Origin: SFEL01 sp963640685 | GTDB taxonomy: Bacteria > Bacillota > Clostridia > Christensenellales > CAG-138 | Direction: 5' to 3' | Assembly (NCBI GenBank): GCA_963640685.1 | Contig: CAVIAA010000035.1 | Span: 1-13,623, forward strand | DNA: 13,623 nucleotides | In this document: positions 1 through 6,981 of the stretch, piece after piece | How positions within the stretch are numbered: the first letter of the stretch is position 1 | Layout: each line of letters starts with the position of its first letter | Translations under genes and position numbers: made by a program | The notes under the pieces: model-generated | Databases searched by the model: none | What the model was told of the DNA's origin: nothing | What the model saw: only the letters and a program-made list of their open reading frames with translations

Positions 1-22
1 CAGCCACCCTTCGGGGCGGCTG
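1..22 (-). terminator. Terminator stem-loop of the phosphofructokinase gene
   Basis: Read on the minus strand, this is a 9-bp stem closed by a CGAA tetraloop, starting 13 nt after the TAA of the phosphofructokinase gene. One pair is G-U on the minus-strand RNA, but would be an A-C mismatch on the plus-strand RNA, so the minus strand is the transcribed one. Any U-tract would lie outside the window, so the terminator call is inferred from the stem and its position. Confidence 0.65.
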
Positions 23-35
23 AGCTTTTGCTGTT

Positions 36-1283
36 TTACTTTGCCTGAACCTTTTTGAGCCTTGCAAAGCGGGGAAGGCCGTTTTCAAGCGGGCGGTCGG
101 GAGTGCCCTGAATGAGGGGAAGTGCGTAATCCACAAAGTCGCGGGTGACGTTGTTGCCCTCGGCGTTTATCCACTCGAGCGGAACCTTCTTTTCGGTGTT
201 TGCAACGTCGGTAAGGTCAATGAGCTTTATTCCGCAGAGGTAGCCGCCCTTTTCGTCCTGCCTGCGCTCAAAGGCGACCATCTTGTCCGTCGTTCCGGAT
301 ATCGCCTCGAGAACGGCGGTTTTGCCGGCAAGGAAGGATTCCTCAATGTCGGTCCCGGAGGCGATATGCGCGCCGCAGCGCTGCATGAGCGAAAACTCGA
401 TTCCGCGAACCTTGCAGCCGAGGCTGCCCTTTATGTGGTTTGCGAGGTAGGAGGCCAATCCGCCGAGCTGCTTGTGGCCAAATGCGTCAACGGGGGCGTT
501 TTCGGCGCCGTATTCGGCGATGAGCTTGCCGGTCGAGTCGTGAATCCCCTCGGAAACGGCAACGATGCACTTTCCGCTCCTGGAGTAAACCGCCTTAACG
601 TCGGATACGAACTTATCGAGGTCAAAATCCCGCTCCGGCAGGTAGATAAGGTCGGGTCCCTCGCCGCTGATGTTTGCAAGGGAGGCGGCAGCGGTGAGCC
701 AGCCCGCATGGCGACCCATTATCTCGATTACGCACACCATGCCGGTGTCGTATACGCGGGCGTCCTTGTATATCTCCATGCAGGTGGTTGCAACGAACTT
801 TGCGGCGGAGGCGTAGCCAGGGCAGTGGTCTGTTCCGAAAAGGTCGTTGTCGATGGTCTTTGGAACGCCCATTATGCGGCACTCGTAGCCGACTGACTGC
901 ATGTATTTGGATATCTTGTTGCAGGTATCCATGGAGTCGTTTCCGCCGTTATAGAAGAAATAGCGAACGTCGTATTTTTTGAATATCTCGAGTATGCGCT
1001 TGTAGTCGGTGTCGTCCTCGGCGCTGTCCTTGAGCTTGTAGCGGCAGGAGCCGAGCTCTGATGAGGGGGTGTAGAGCAGGTATTCAAGCTCCTTTGCGTC
1101 CTCCTCGCCCATGTCGTAGAGAACGTCGTCCAGCACGCCCTTTATGCCGTGTGCAGCGCCGTAAACCTTTGTGATGCAGTCGGAATCCAGCGCGGTGCGT
1201 ATAACGCCGTATGCGCTGGCGTTGATGACCGATGTCGGCCCGCCGGACTGGCCGATTATGCAGGCGCCCTTTAGCTGTGACAT
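36..1283 (-). CDS. pfp: 6-phosphofructokinase, probably pyrophosphate-dependent
   Basis: This 415-residue protein phosphorylates fructose-6-phosphate to fructose-1,6-bisphosphate in cytosolic glycolysis. The PFK-family landmarks are in order: a glycine-rich N-terminal loop (GQSGGPTS, residues 11-18), GGNDS (113-117), PKTIDND (141-147) and MGRHAGW (189-195). ATP-dependent enzymes have Gly where the Asp of GGNDS sits; Asp there, together with the Lys of PKTIDND, is the pattern of the pyrophosphate-dependent subgroup, so PPi is the likely phosphoryl donor. The position usually Asp (GGD) is Asn here. The ATG at 1283 is chosen because GGAGG (1294-1298 on the complement) sits 10 nt upstream; the frame stays open for 35 more codons to 1388, but that would run across the promoter. 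The gene appears to be transcribed alone from the promoter at 1330-1338. Family assignment is firm; donor specificity is inference. Confidence 0.88.
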   Translation of the reverse strand: MSQLKGACIIGQSGGPTSVINASAYGVIRTALDSDCITKVYGAAHGIKGVLDDVLYDMGEEDAKELEYLLYTPSSELGSCRYKLKDSAEDDTDYKRILEIFKKYDVRYFFYNGGNDSMDTCNKISKYMQSVGYECRIMGVPKTIDNDLFGTDHCPGYASAAKFVATTCMEIYKDARVYDTGMVCVIEIMGRHAGWLTAAASLANISGEGPDLIYLPERDFDLDKFVSDVKAVYSRSGKCIVAVSEGIHDSTGKLIAEYGAENAPVDAFGHKQLGGLASYLANHIKGSLGCKVRGIEFSLMQRCGAHIASGTDIEESFLAGKTAVLEAISGTTDKMVAFERRQDEKGGYLCGIKLIDLTDVANTEKKVPLEWINAEGNNVTRDFVDYALPLIQGTPDRPLENGLPRFARLKKVQAK

Positions 1284-1329
1284 ATTATTTATACCTCCAA
1301 AATTAAAATTCAAAAGCCTTCCAGCCAGC

Positions 1330-1338
1330 ATTATACCA
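1330..1338 (-). promoter_or_regulatory. Extended -10 promoter of the phosphofructokinase gene
   Basis: The minus strand reads TGGTATAAT: a perfect -10 hexamer (1330-1335) with an extended TGn element (1336-1338). No good -35 is visible 16-18 nt upstream, because that DNA is occupied by the stem of the upstream gene's terminator (1340-1374). The predicted start lies about 40 nt before the ATG at 1283. Confidence 0.75.
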
Positions 1339-1339
1339 C

Positions 1340-1374
1340 AAAAAAGCCCGGTAAGCATAGTGCTTCGAGCTTTT
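1340..1374 (-). terminator. Rho-independent terminator of the symporter gene
   Basis: On the minus strand, AAAAGCUCG pairs with CGGGCUUUU (9 bp, one U-G wobble). An inner AAGCA/UGCUU stem extends it, and a run of six U follows. It lies 56 nt after the symporter stop codon. Its U-run ends one base before the extended -10 element of the next gene, so terminator and promoter are fused into a single compact block. Confidence 0.85.
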
Positions 1375-1430
1375 GAGCATGATTTCACATTCGGCGTTTG
1401 CCGTGTGGGGCGCGGGCTTCAAAGAGGGCC

Positions 1431-2696
1431 TTATGCCACGGCCTTTTCTGCCCTTTCCGCCTGCTTTTTCTGGAACCAGTCCCTGCCCTCAACGAAGCGG
1501 GCGACTATCATGGAGGCCACTGTATCGCCGGAGGAATTTATGCAGGTTGCGGGAGGATCGACCAGCGCGCCTATTGTGGCGATTACGGGGAAGGCTATGC
1601 CCATCTGCTCGGGGAAGAAGAGTGATACTATGACCATTTCGCCCACGAAGCCGCCGCCGGCCACGCCGGACATGGCTATTCCGGAGAATATCGCTACCAT
1701 AAGTGCGGTAACATAGGTGCCTATGCCGTCAAAGGGCATACCGAAAAAGCCGAAGAGGAAGCTTATCTTGAGTATTGCGGAGAATACCGAGCCGTCCATG
1801 TGCATTGTAGCGCCAAGGGGCAGCACTATGTCGCTTACGTCCCGGGGTATGCCTATCTCCTCTGCGGCCTCCATATTTGCGGGAATGGTCGCTATGGAGC
1901 TGCAGGTGCCGAGGGAGGTCACGGCGGGCTTGAGTATGTGCCGGAACAGCTTCCTTGCGGCGCCCCTGCCGCCTGCGAAGCGGGCATACAGCGGGAAGGC
2001 TATGAAGAAGTACAGTACGCACAGCGGATAGTAGAGCAGCATGGCGCGGCCAAAGTTGCCTATGAGCGTAGGCCCGAACTCGCCAATGAGCGAGGCGAAA
2101 AAGGCGAAAAGGCCAATCGGCGCATAGTACATAAGTATGTTAACTATCTTCATTACGATATCCGAAAGGTTGTTGAGCAGCCTTCCGACGGCACATTCAG
2201 AGCCGCCGCAGGCGGATACGCCAAAGCCGAAGATTATCGAGGCAACGATCAGTGGCAGCATATTGCTGCGGCTGAACAGCTGCGGGAAATCGCTTACGGT
2301 GAGGAAGCTTACGATAAGCTCGCCTACCGTCTTGGGCTCGCCGACCTCCTCCGCGGCTACCTCAAACGGGGTCAGCACGGGCGGGAACAGCTTTACGGCG
2401 ACTATCATTATGGTGCCGGCGATTATGCCGGTGACTATAAATGTCACAAGTGTGGAGCCCAATATTTTGCCGAGCCGCCTCATGTTTGACATATTGCCTA
2501 CGGCGGAGGCTATGGAGACAAACACCATCGGCACCACCACCGTGAACATCGCGTTTATGAACACATTGCCCAAGGGGGCAAGCATGCCCGCCTGCTCGCC
2601 CAGCAGCGCGCCGACGATACAACCCAGAATAATGGAGCCGAGCAGCATGAGCGGGAAACGGTAGCTTTTCCATACGGTAGACTTTTTCAATTCCAT
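1431..2696 (-). CDS. Dicarboxylate/amino acid:cation symporter (DAACS family)
   Basis: This 421-residue polytopic membrane protein is of the GltP/SstT-like sodium- or proton-coupled symporter family, which moves amino acids or dicarboxylates inward. The transport-core landmarks are present: the HP1 serine-rich tip (GTCSSIATIP, 263-272), TM7 LPLGATMHMDG (292-302), the HP2 tip (SGVAGGG, 343-349) and TM8 D380...T384...N387...GD (390-391). Against the archaeal homologue GltPh, the Arg that grips the side-chain carboxylate of acidic substrates (R397) is Ala383, and the NMDG motif is HMDG. An acidic amino acid is therefore not the obvious substrate; a neutral amino acid or other small solute is possible. 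The ATG at 2696 follows GGAG about 7 nt upstream. A terminator-like hairpin abuts that ribosome binding site (2712-2754). Family is firm, substrate unknown. Confidence 0.88.
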   Translation of the reverse strand: MELKKSTVWKSYRFPLMLLGSIILGCIVGALLGEQAGMLAPLGNVFINAMFTVVVPMVFVSIASAVGNMSNMRRLGKILGSTLVTFIVTGIIAGTIMIVAVKLFPPVLTPFEVAAEEVGEPKTVGELIVSFLTVSDFPQLFSRSNMLPLIVASIIFGFGVSACGGSECAVGRLLNNLSDIVMKIVNILMYYAPIGLFAFFASLIGEFGPTLIGNFGRAMLLYYPLCVLYFFIAFPLYARFAGGRGAARKLFRHILKPAVTSLGTCSSIATIPANMEAAEEIGIPRDVSDIVLPLGATMHMDGSVFSAILKISFLFGFFGMPFDGIGTYVTALMVAIFSGIAMSGVAGGGFVGEMVIVSLFFPEQMGIAFPVIATIGALVDPPATCINSSGDTVASMIVARFVEGRDWFQKKQAERAEKAVA

Positions 2697-2711
2697 GTTA
2701 CTTCTCCTTTT

Positions 2712-2754
2712 AAAAAAATTGGCGATAACAGTCTTTATTGCATGTTATCACCAA
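2712..2754 (-). terminator. Terminator-type hairpin in the symporter leader, possible attenuator
   Basis: On the minus strand, an 11-bp stem (arms 2744-2754 and 2719-2729, one G-U wobble, 14-nt loop) is followed by seven U (2718-2712). The GGAG of the symporter begins only 4 nt later. Any transcript covering the symporter must pass through this hairpin, because no promoter fits between it and the start codon. It may serve as the terminator of the birA operon with partial read-through, or as a regulated attenuator of the symporter. Confidence 0.8.
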
Positions 2755-2769
2755 AAACATGGATTTGGT
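2750..2769 (-). promoter_or_regulatory. Possible antiterminator hairpin competing with the leader terminator
   Basis: On the minus strand, ACCAAA (2769-2764) can pair with UUUGGU (2755-2750). This uses the outer bases of the 5' arm of the terminator stem, so the two structures cannot form together. The 6-bp alternative is weaker than the 11-bp terminator and would need a ligand, protein or ribosome to favour it. A separate bulged hairpin lies just upstream at 2773-2795 (arms GCAATGCTG and CAGCATTTGC). The leader matches no riboswitch class I recognise. Confidence 0.35.
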
Positions 2770-2816
2770 ATTGCAAATGCTGCTGTCAGCATTGCGTTTT
2801 ATACGGTATGAAAGGC

Positions 2817-3560
2817 TTATGCAGGCTTAACGCTCACCTCGCCGCAAAAAAGCTCCTCCGTCCTCCCGTCATCAAAGCGGACGAGCAGGTGTCCCTTTGG
2901 CGTTACGTCGAGCGCCGTGGCCTCCGGCTCCCCCTCGCGGAGAATGACTATCCGTCTGCCAATGAGCATGCTCTCCTCGCGGTATTCGCGGTATATGGAG
3001 GGGTCAGCGGGGCTGCTCAGGGCCGCAAACAGCTCATCTGCAAGCGCCGCCGCCATCTCGCTTATGCAAACGGGCGGCTCTGTGCCGGGGTAAAGGCTGC
3101 CCGCCTTTTCGCCGAGGCTGCCGGAAAACTGCGGGCTTTGGTAGTTCAGCCCAACGCCGACTGCGGCGTATTTGAGCTCGCCGCCGGCAGCCGCGCCCTC
3201 GGCGAGTATCCCGCATACCTTTTTGCCGCCGCAGTATACGTCGTTTACCCATTTTATCTCGGGCCGTATGCCGAGCTTTTTTTTGAGCGCCCTTGAAACG
3301 GCGACCGCCGCCGCCATAGTCAGACAAACGGGGTCGCGCGGCCTTATCAGCATCGTCATGTATATGCCGCCCTCCGGGCTTTCAAAAGCCCTGCCAACCC
3401 GCCCGCGGCCCGATGTCTGTCTTCGGGCGAACACGGTCGTTCCCTCGGCAGACAGCGGCGCAAGCCGCTTTGCCTCAAGGTTCGTAGATGCCGTCTCCTC
3501 AAAAAAAACGACGTCGATAGGCGATGTAAGATGCTCTTTTATCTCCTGCTCGTTCAGCAT
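2817..3560 (-). CDS. birA: Biotin--[acetyl-CoA-carboxylase] ligase
   Basis: This 247-residue cytosolic enzyme activates biotin with ATP and transfers it to the biotin carboxyl carrier subunit of carboxylases. Visible motifs are ETASTN (22-27), the biotinyl-AMP loop GRGRVGR (51-57), KWVND (103-107), KKVCGIL (113-119) and VGVGLNY (134-140), followed by a small C-terminal beta domain. Escherichia coli BirA has about 320 residues and starts with a DNA-binding helix-turn-helix. That region is absent here, so this is a ligase-only form that should not act as the biotin repressor. The ATG lies one base after the TGA of the exonuclease gene (TGATATG), which suggests translational coupling. It is the last gene of the operon starting at 6730. 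Confidence 0.93.
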   Translation of the reverse strand: MLNEQEIKEHLTSPIDVVFFEETASTNLEAKRLAPLSAEGTTVFARRQTSGRGRVGRAFESPEGGIYMTMLIRPRDPVCLTMAAAVAVSRALKKKLGIRPEIKWVNDVYCGGKKVCGILAEGAAAGGELKYAAVGVGLNYQSPQFSGSLGEKAGSLYPGTEPPVCISEMAAALADELFAALSSPADPSIYREYREESMLIGRRIVILREGEPEATALDVTPKGHLLVRFDDGRTEELFCGEVSVKPA

Positions 3561-3561
3561 A

Positions 3562-4350
3562 TCAAAGCCCCATTATCATGTCGTATTCCGCCTCGGTCAC
3601 GCTGCCTCGCTGCAGCGCGGCCTCGATGAGGTCATGGCAGGCGTGTATGTCCGGATCCATGATGTATTTATCGTACTTCCTCGTCCAGTCCTCCAGCGCC
3701 TCGTGATACTCGGTAAACAGCTTTTTCTTCCTGCCGTATTTTTCCATAGTGTTCCAAAGCGCCTGAATGGCCTCCCGCCGCTCCCGGCGGGAAACCGTGA
3801 GCTGAACCCCCTTGTAGTAGTAGGTCCTTATGTCGTCCTGCTGAACGCCGAAGCGGTCGGTCAGGGTCTCGATTATCAGCGCGCAGCCCAGCGCATCGTC
3901 CAGCGAGTCGTGGTGGTGCTCAAGGGGGAGCTTGAGCCCGGCGCAGAGGTCGTTCAGCTTGTGGCTGCCGTAAAGCTCCTTTGGTATGTGCTTCTTCGCC
4001 TTCTGAAGCGAGCATATGTAGGTGATATCCGGCACCGGCAGCCCGTATACCGCAAGCGTCTTGCATACCACCCCAAGGTCAAAGGTGGCGCTGTGCGCTG
4101 CCATTATGCCGCCGAAAAACGGGGCTATCTCAGGCCATATCTCGGGGAATACCGGCGCGGACTGCACCATCTTGGGGGTTATACCGTGTATCTTTATGTT
4201 GAAGTCGTCAAAATGCTCCCGCGGGTTCACCAAGAACTCCCGCCTGTAAACGGGAGCTCCGTATTCCATATGTACTATGCCTATTGAGCATATTGAATCG
4301 TTGTTGCGGTTCGGCGTTTCAACGTCTACCGCGGTATATCTCTCAAGCAA
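3562..4350 (-). CDS. DEDDh-family 3'-5' exonuclease
   Basis: This 262-residue protein has an N-terminal exonuclease domain of the DnaQ/DEDDh type and probably degrades DNA or RNA from the 3' end using two metal ions. The acidic set is complete: D9 and E11 (AVDVETPN), D91 (AHSATFDLG), and H147 with D152 (HHHDSLDDA). The HGITPKMV segment (55-62) is typical of the polymerase III epsilon-like branch. Residues from about 175 onward are charged and helical and resemble no domain I can name. The start codon is TTG at 4350, preceded by AAAGGTG at a 7-nt gap; no ATG or GTG in frame gives a better start, and the AVDVET strand must lie close to the N-terminus. It sits 21 nt after the DUF362 gene and one base before birA. 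Confidence 0.85.
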   Translation of the reverse strand: MLERYTAVDVETPNRNNDSICSIGIVHMEYGAPVYRREFLVNPREHFDDFNIKIHGITPKMVQSAPVFPEIWPEIAPFFGGIMAAHSATFDLGVVCKTLAVYGLPVPDITYICSLQKAKKHIPKELYGSHKLNDLCAGLKLPLEHHHDSLDDALGCALIIETLTDRFGVQQDDIRTYYYKGVQLTVSRRERREAIQALWNTMEKYGRKKKLFTEYHEALEDWTRKYDKYIMDPDIHACHDLIEAALQRGSVTEAEYDMIMGL

Positions 4351-4371
4351 AGGGGTGCACCTTTCGGTTTG

Positions 4372-5469
4372 TTATATGCGTATCAGCTCGTATTCGCCGC
4401 TGCCGAGGCCGATGCGCTCGCCGTGCGTTATCTGCACCCGCCAGTCGGTATTCGGGTGGGCGTTGGTAAAGTGGTCGTGGCAGCTGCACTCCATTTCACC
4501 TAAAACGCTCCGCTGGTTCGCGGGCATCGCGTTCACGGCGTCCGCCGCCGCCATATCCACGGCGACCGGGTCAAAGGAGGCGAACATGCCTACGTTGGGA
4601 ACTATCGCAACGTCGTTTTCGGAGTGGCAGTCGCAGTTCGGGGATATATCCACCGCGATGTTTATATGGAAGCTCGGCTTGCCCTTTACCACGGCGTATG
4701 CGTATTCCGCAATGCGCTTGTTCAGGCTCTCCTCGCTGGAGGCGTTGCTGGGCTCAATGGCGTCAAAGCCGCAGATAGCAATGCAGCGGCCGCAGCCGAG
4801 GCAGTGCGCGGTGTCTATGACCGCCTTGTTGTCCTCGTAGCGTATGCCGTTGTTGGCGCAAATTTTAGCGCACATATGGCAGCCGCGGCACTTGTCCCTA
4901 TCCACAACGGGCTGCCCGTCGTAGTGCATCTCCATCTTGCCCGCGCGGGAGCCGGAGCCCATGCCGAGGTTCTTCAGCGCCCCGCCGAAGCCCGCCTCCT
5001 CGTGCCCCTTGAAGTGATTGAGGCTGATTATGATGTCCGCATCCGCTATTGCGCGGCCTATCTTCGCGGTCTTTACCAGCTCGCAGCCTATTGGTATTTC
5101 CGCCTCGTCGCTGCCCTTTATTCCGTCTGCGATTATCACCTGACAGCCGGTCGCATACGGCGTGTAGCCGTTTATATACGCGGTCTCGATATGCTCCAGC
5201 GCGTTCTTGCGGGAGCCGACGTACAGCGTGTTGCAGTCCGTAAGGAAGGGCAGGCCGCCCCGCTCCTTTATGTAGGCGGCAAGCGCCCTTGCATACTGCG
5301 GCCTGAGGTAGGCCAGGTTGCCAAGCTCGCCGAAATGTATCTTTATCGCAACAAACTTGTGGTCAAAGTCTATGCTGCCAAGCCCCGCTTTGTCTATCAG
5401 GCGGGTAAGCTTTTGCGGGAGGTTCTCCCGGTAGCTGGTTCGCATATCCGCGAAATACACCTTTGACAT
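4372..5469 (-). CDS. DUF362 domain protein with two 4Fe-4S clusters
   Basis: This 365-residue protein has a DUF362 domain (about 1-185 and 240-345) interrupted by a bacterial ferredoxin insert. The insert carries two CxxCxxCxxxC motifs (C194/197/200/204 and C223/226/229/233), enough to ligate two 4Fe-4S clusters. Conserved DUF362 features include KIHFGE (43-48), NHFKGHEEAGFGGALKN (151-167) and a late FDPVAVD segment. No signal peptide or membrane segment is seen, so it is probably cytosolic. The biochemical role of DUF362 is not established and I do not assign one; electron transfer is suggested only by the clusters. The ATG at 5469 follows AGGAGG at a good distance. The gene is in the Nudix-to-birA operon, 42 nt after the HAD phosphatase gene. 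Confidence 0.85.
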   Translation of the reverse strand: MSKVYFADMRTSYRENLPQKLTRLIDKAGLGSIDFDHKFVAIKIHFGELGNLAYLRPQYARALAAYIKERGGLPFLTDCNTLYVGSRKNALEHIETAYINGYTPYATGCQVIIADGIKGSDEAEIPIGCELVKTAKIGRAIADADIIISLNHFKGHEEAGFGGALKNLGMGSGSRAGKMEMHYDGQPVVDRDKCRGCHMCAKICANNGIRYEDNKAVIDTAHCLGCGRCIAICGFDAIEPSNASSEESLNKRIAEYAYAVVKGKPSFHINIAVDISPNCDCHSENDVAIVPNVGMFASFDPVAVDMAAADAVNAMPANQRSVLGEMECSCHDHFTNAHPNTDWRVQITHGERIGLGSGEYELIRI

Positions 5470-5511
5470 TTCGTGTTCCTCCTGATTTATAATATAAATT
5501 CAGCGCCGCGC

Positions 5512-6171
5512 CTAAAGCAGCAGCTCTCTTAGCGCAGCAACGCTTTCCGTGATATAGCTCGCCCCTGCGAGCTCAAGCTCCTCCCTGCTGCCGTAGCCGT
5601 ACAGAACGCCGGCGCAGTCTATGTCAAACGCCCTCGCCCCCTCAACGTCATACCGTCTGTCGCCTATCATGAGGCTGCTCTCCGGCGTGACCTCCGGGCA
5701 GGAGCAGAGCACATACGAAATGACGTCCGCCTTGGTCGGCCTTCCCTCGTTCATGGTGTTTCCGCCGACGAAGTCAAAGTATTTTGCAATGCCGAAGTGG
5801 CAGAGTATCCTGTTTGTAAAGTCCTCCGGCTTTGAGGTCGCGACCATGAGCCGCCTGCCTGCGGCCTTCAGGTCGTTCAGCAGCTCGTCTATGCCGGGAT
5901 ACAGCTCGTTTTGAAATATGCCGGTTTCGGAAAAATACTCGCGATAGTAGCCGAGCGCCGTCAGCGCCTCCGCGTTGGTCAGCCCAAAGCCGGTCTCAAA
6001 CGAGGCTATAAGCGGCGGGCCGATGAGCCAGTTCAGCGTTCGCCTGTCCTCAACTGCAATGCCCATTTTGCCTAAGGCATACTGGGCGGCAGAGGTTATG
6101 CCGAGTGCGGGGTCGGTTAGCGTCCCGTCAAGGTCAAAGAGCAGGTTTTTGAACCGCGTGTCTTTATCCAT
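5512..6171 (-). CDS. HAD-superfamily phosphatase, phosphoglycolate phosphatase-like
   Basis: This 219-residue protein is a cytosolic haloacid-dehalogenase-type phosphatase. All four HAD motifs are readable: DLDGT with nucleophile D13 and acid/base D15, the motif II T112/S113 (VATSK), motif III K147 and motif IV GDRRYD (D171, D175). The helical cap between motifs I and II is of the small C1 type seen in Gph/PpaX-like enzymes. Substrate cannot be read from the sequence; phosphoglycolate, pyrophosphate or a nucleotide monophosphate are all possible. Its ATG overlaps the end of the Nudix gene by 8 nt (ATGGATAA), indicating translational coupling. Confidence 0.88.
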   Translation of the reverse strand: MDKDTRFKNLLFDLDGTLTDPALGITSAAQYALGKMGIAVEDRRTLNWLIGPPLIASFETGFGLTNAEALTALGYYREYFSETGIFQNELYPGIDELLNDLKAAGRRLMVATSKPEDFTNRILCHFGIAKYFDFVGGNTMNEGRPTKADVISYVLCSCPEVTPESSLMIGDRRYDVEGARAFDIDCAGVLYGYGSREELELAGASYITESVAALRELLL

Positions 6172-6730
6172 TTGCCCTCCCCTCCCGGCGCAGGTATTCC
6201 GCCGCCTTAAACAGGCCGAAAACCGTCTTTCCGTCGCATATCTCGCCGTTCATTATCATATCTATAAGCTCATTTAGCGGCTTTTCCAGCTGCTCAAGGA
6301 ACTCGTCCGCATCCGGGTGCGCCGCGCCGCGGCTAAGCCCCCGCGCAAGGTAAACGTATATCCGCTCCGAAAGTATCGCCGGAGAGGGAATGTATACGCC
6401 TATGGGTATCATCTCGGCTGCGGTCACGCCGGTTTCCTCGCCGAGCTCCCTTTTTGCCGCCGTCAGCGGGTCGGTGTCGCTTTCCTCCAGCTTGCCCGCC
6501 GGAATCTCTGTCATGACCCGCCCCTGAGCATAGCGGTACTGCCGCTCGATTATAACGCCGCCCCGGTCGGTCAGCGGAACTATCGCGACCGCCCCGCGGT
6601 GCTTCAGGTAGTCCCTTCGGGCAATGCTCCCGTTGCAGAGCTCCACCCTGTCGCTGTATACGTCAAATACGGGGCCCGCGTATTTCAGCTCCGACGCCGT
6701 CATTCGCTCAGTGAGCCTGCTGTCATCCAT
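6164..6730 (-). CDS. nudF: Nudix hydrolase, ADP-ribose pyrophosphatase type
   Basis: This 188-residue cytosolic enzyme probably hydrolyses ADP-ribose to AMP and ribose-5-phosphate. The preceding strands (HRGAVAIVPL, ERQYRYAQG, EIPAGK) match ADP-ribose pyrophosphatases. The Nudix box runs from G79 to V101, with RELGEETGV intact. Spacing between the Gly and the REL block is one residue longer than the classical pattern, so the first box Glu is not at its usual place; the metal-binding REXXEE core is complete. The ATG at 6730 has GGGAGGG upstream. This is the first gene of a five-gene operon starting from the promoter at 6762-6770, and its end overlaps the HAD gene. The subgroup name rests on overall similarity and is less certain than the Nudix family. 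Confidence 0.86.
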   Translation of the reverse strand: MDDSRLTERMTASELKYAGPVFDVYSDRVELCNGSIARRDYLKHRGAVAIVPLTDRGGVIIERQYRYAQGRVMTEIPAGKLEESDTDPLTAAKRELGEETGVTAAEMIPIGVYIPSPAILSERIYVYLARGLSRGAAHPDADEFLEQLEKPLNELIDMIMNGEICDGKTVFGLFKAAEYLRREGRANG

Positions 6731-6761
6731 AAAACAGCCCTCCCCATTATCGATTCAACTT

Positions 6762-6790
6762 ATTATAGCACACCGCAGCACCGCCGCAAA
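6762..6790 (-). promoter_or_regulatory. Promoter of the Nudix-HAD-DUF362-exonuclease-birA operon
   Basis: The minus strand has a perfect extended -10, TGCTATAAT (-10 at 6762-6767, TGn at 6768-6770), with a poor -35 (TTTGCG) 17 nt further upstream. Transcription should begin about 25 nt before the Nudix ATG. No other convincing promoter was found between here and birA. Confidence 0.75.
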
Positions 6791-6981
6791 GACAAACCGG
6801 CCGGCTATTTCCTTCTGCTGCGACAAAATAGCGGCAGCCTTGCAAATTCCGGTGCAAATGCCGACGAAAGCAGCTATATTTATTCCCTACCGCCGCGAAA
6901 ATTGCGGTGCTACAATCACATCAGCAGAAAAACTCATATGCTGCGGAAAAAATCGGAACTATATTGATACGGAGGCATTAT
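6771..6981 (+). promoter_or_regulatory. spo0A upstream region with an extended -10
   Basis: The best plus-strand promoter element is TGCTACAAT (6908-6916), an extended -10 without a good -35, placing the start about 60 nt before the spo0A ATG. An inverted repeat CCGC/GCGG (6893-6907) touches its upstream side. Two sequences one mismatch from the Spo0A-binding core TGNCGAA occur: CGACGAA (6862-6868, plus) and TGTCGCA (6819-6825, minus), so autoregulation is possible but weakly supported. No sigma-H type promoter was recognised. Confidence 0.5.

Noticed and set aside
366..896. Plus-strand open frame of 176 codons inside the phosphofructokinase gene
   Set aside because: Entirely antisense to a strongly recognised gene, with no domain, ribosome binding site or promoter; a by-product of GC-rich codon use.
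1800..2489. Plus-strand open frame of 229 codons across the symporter gene
   Set aside because: Antisense shadow of a clear membrane transporter; composition is low-complexity and no family resemblance is seen.
3172..4287. Plus-strand open frame of 371 codons over birA and the exonuclease gene
   Set aside because: Spans two genes with complete catalytic motifs on the other strand, including their junction; no recognisable domain.
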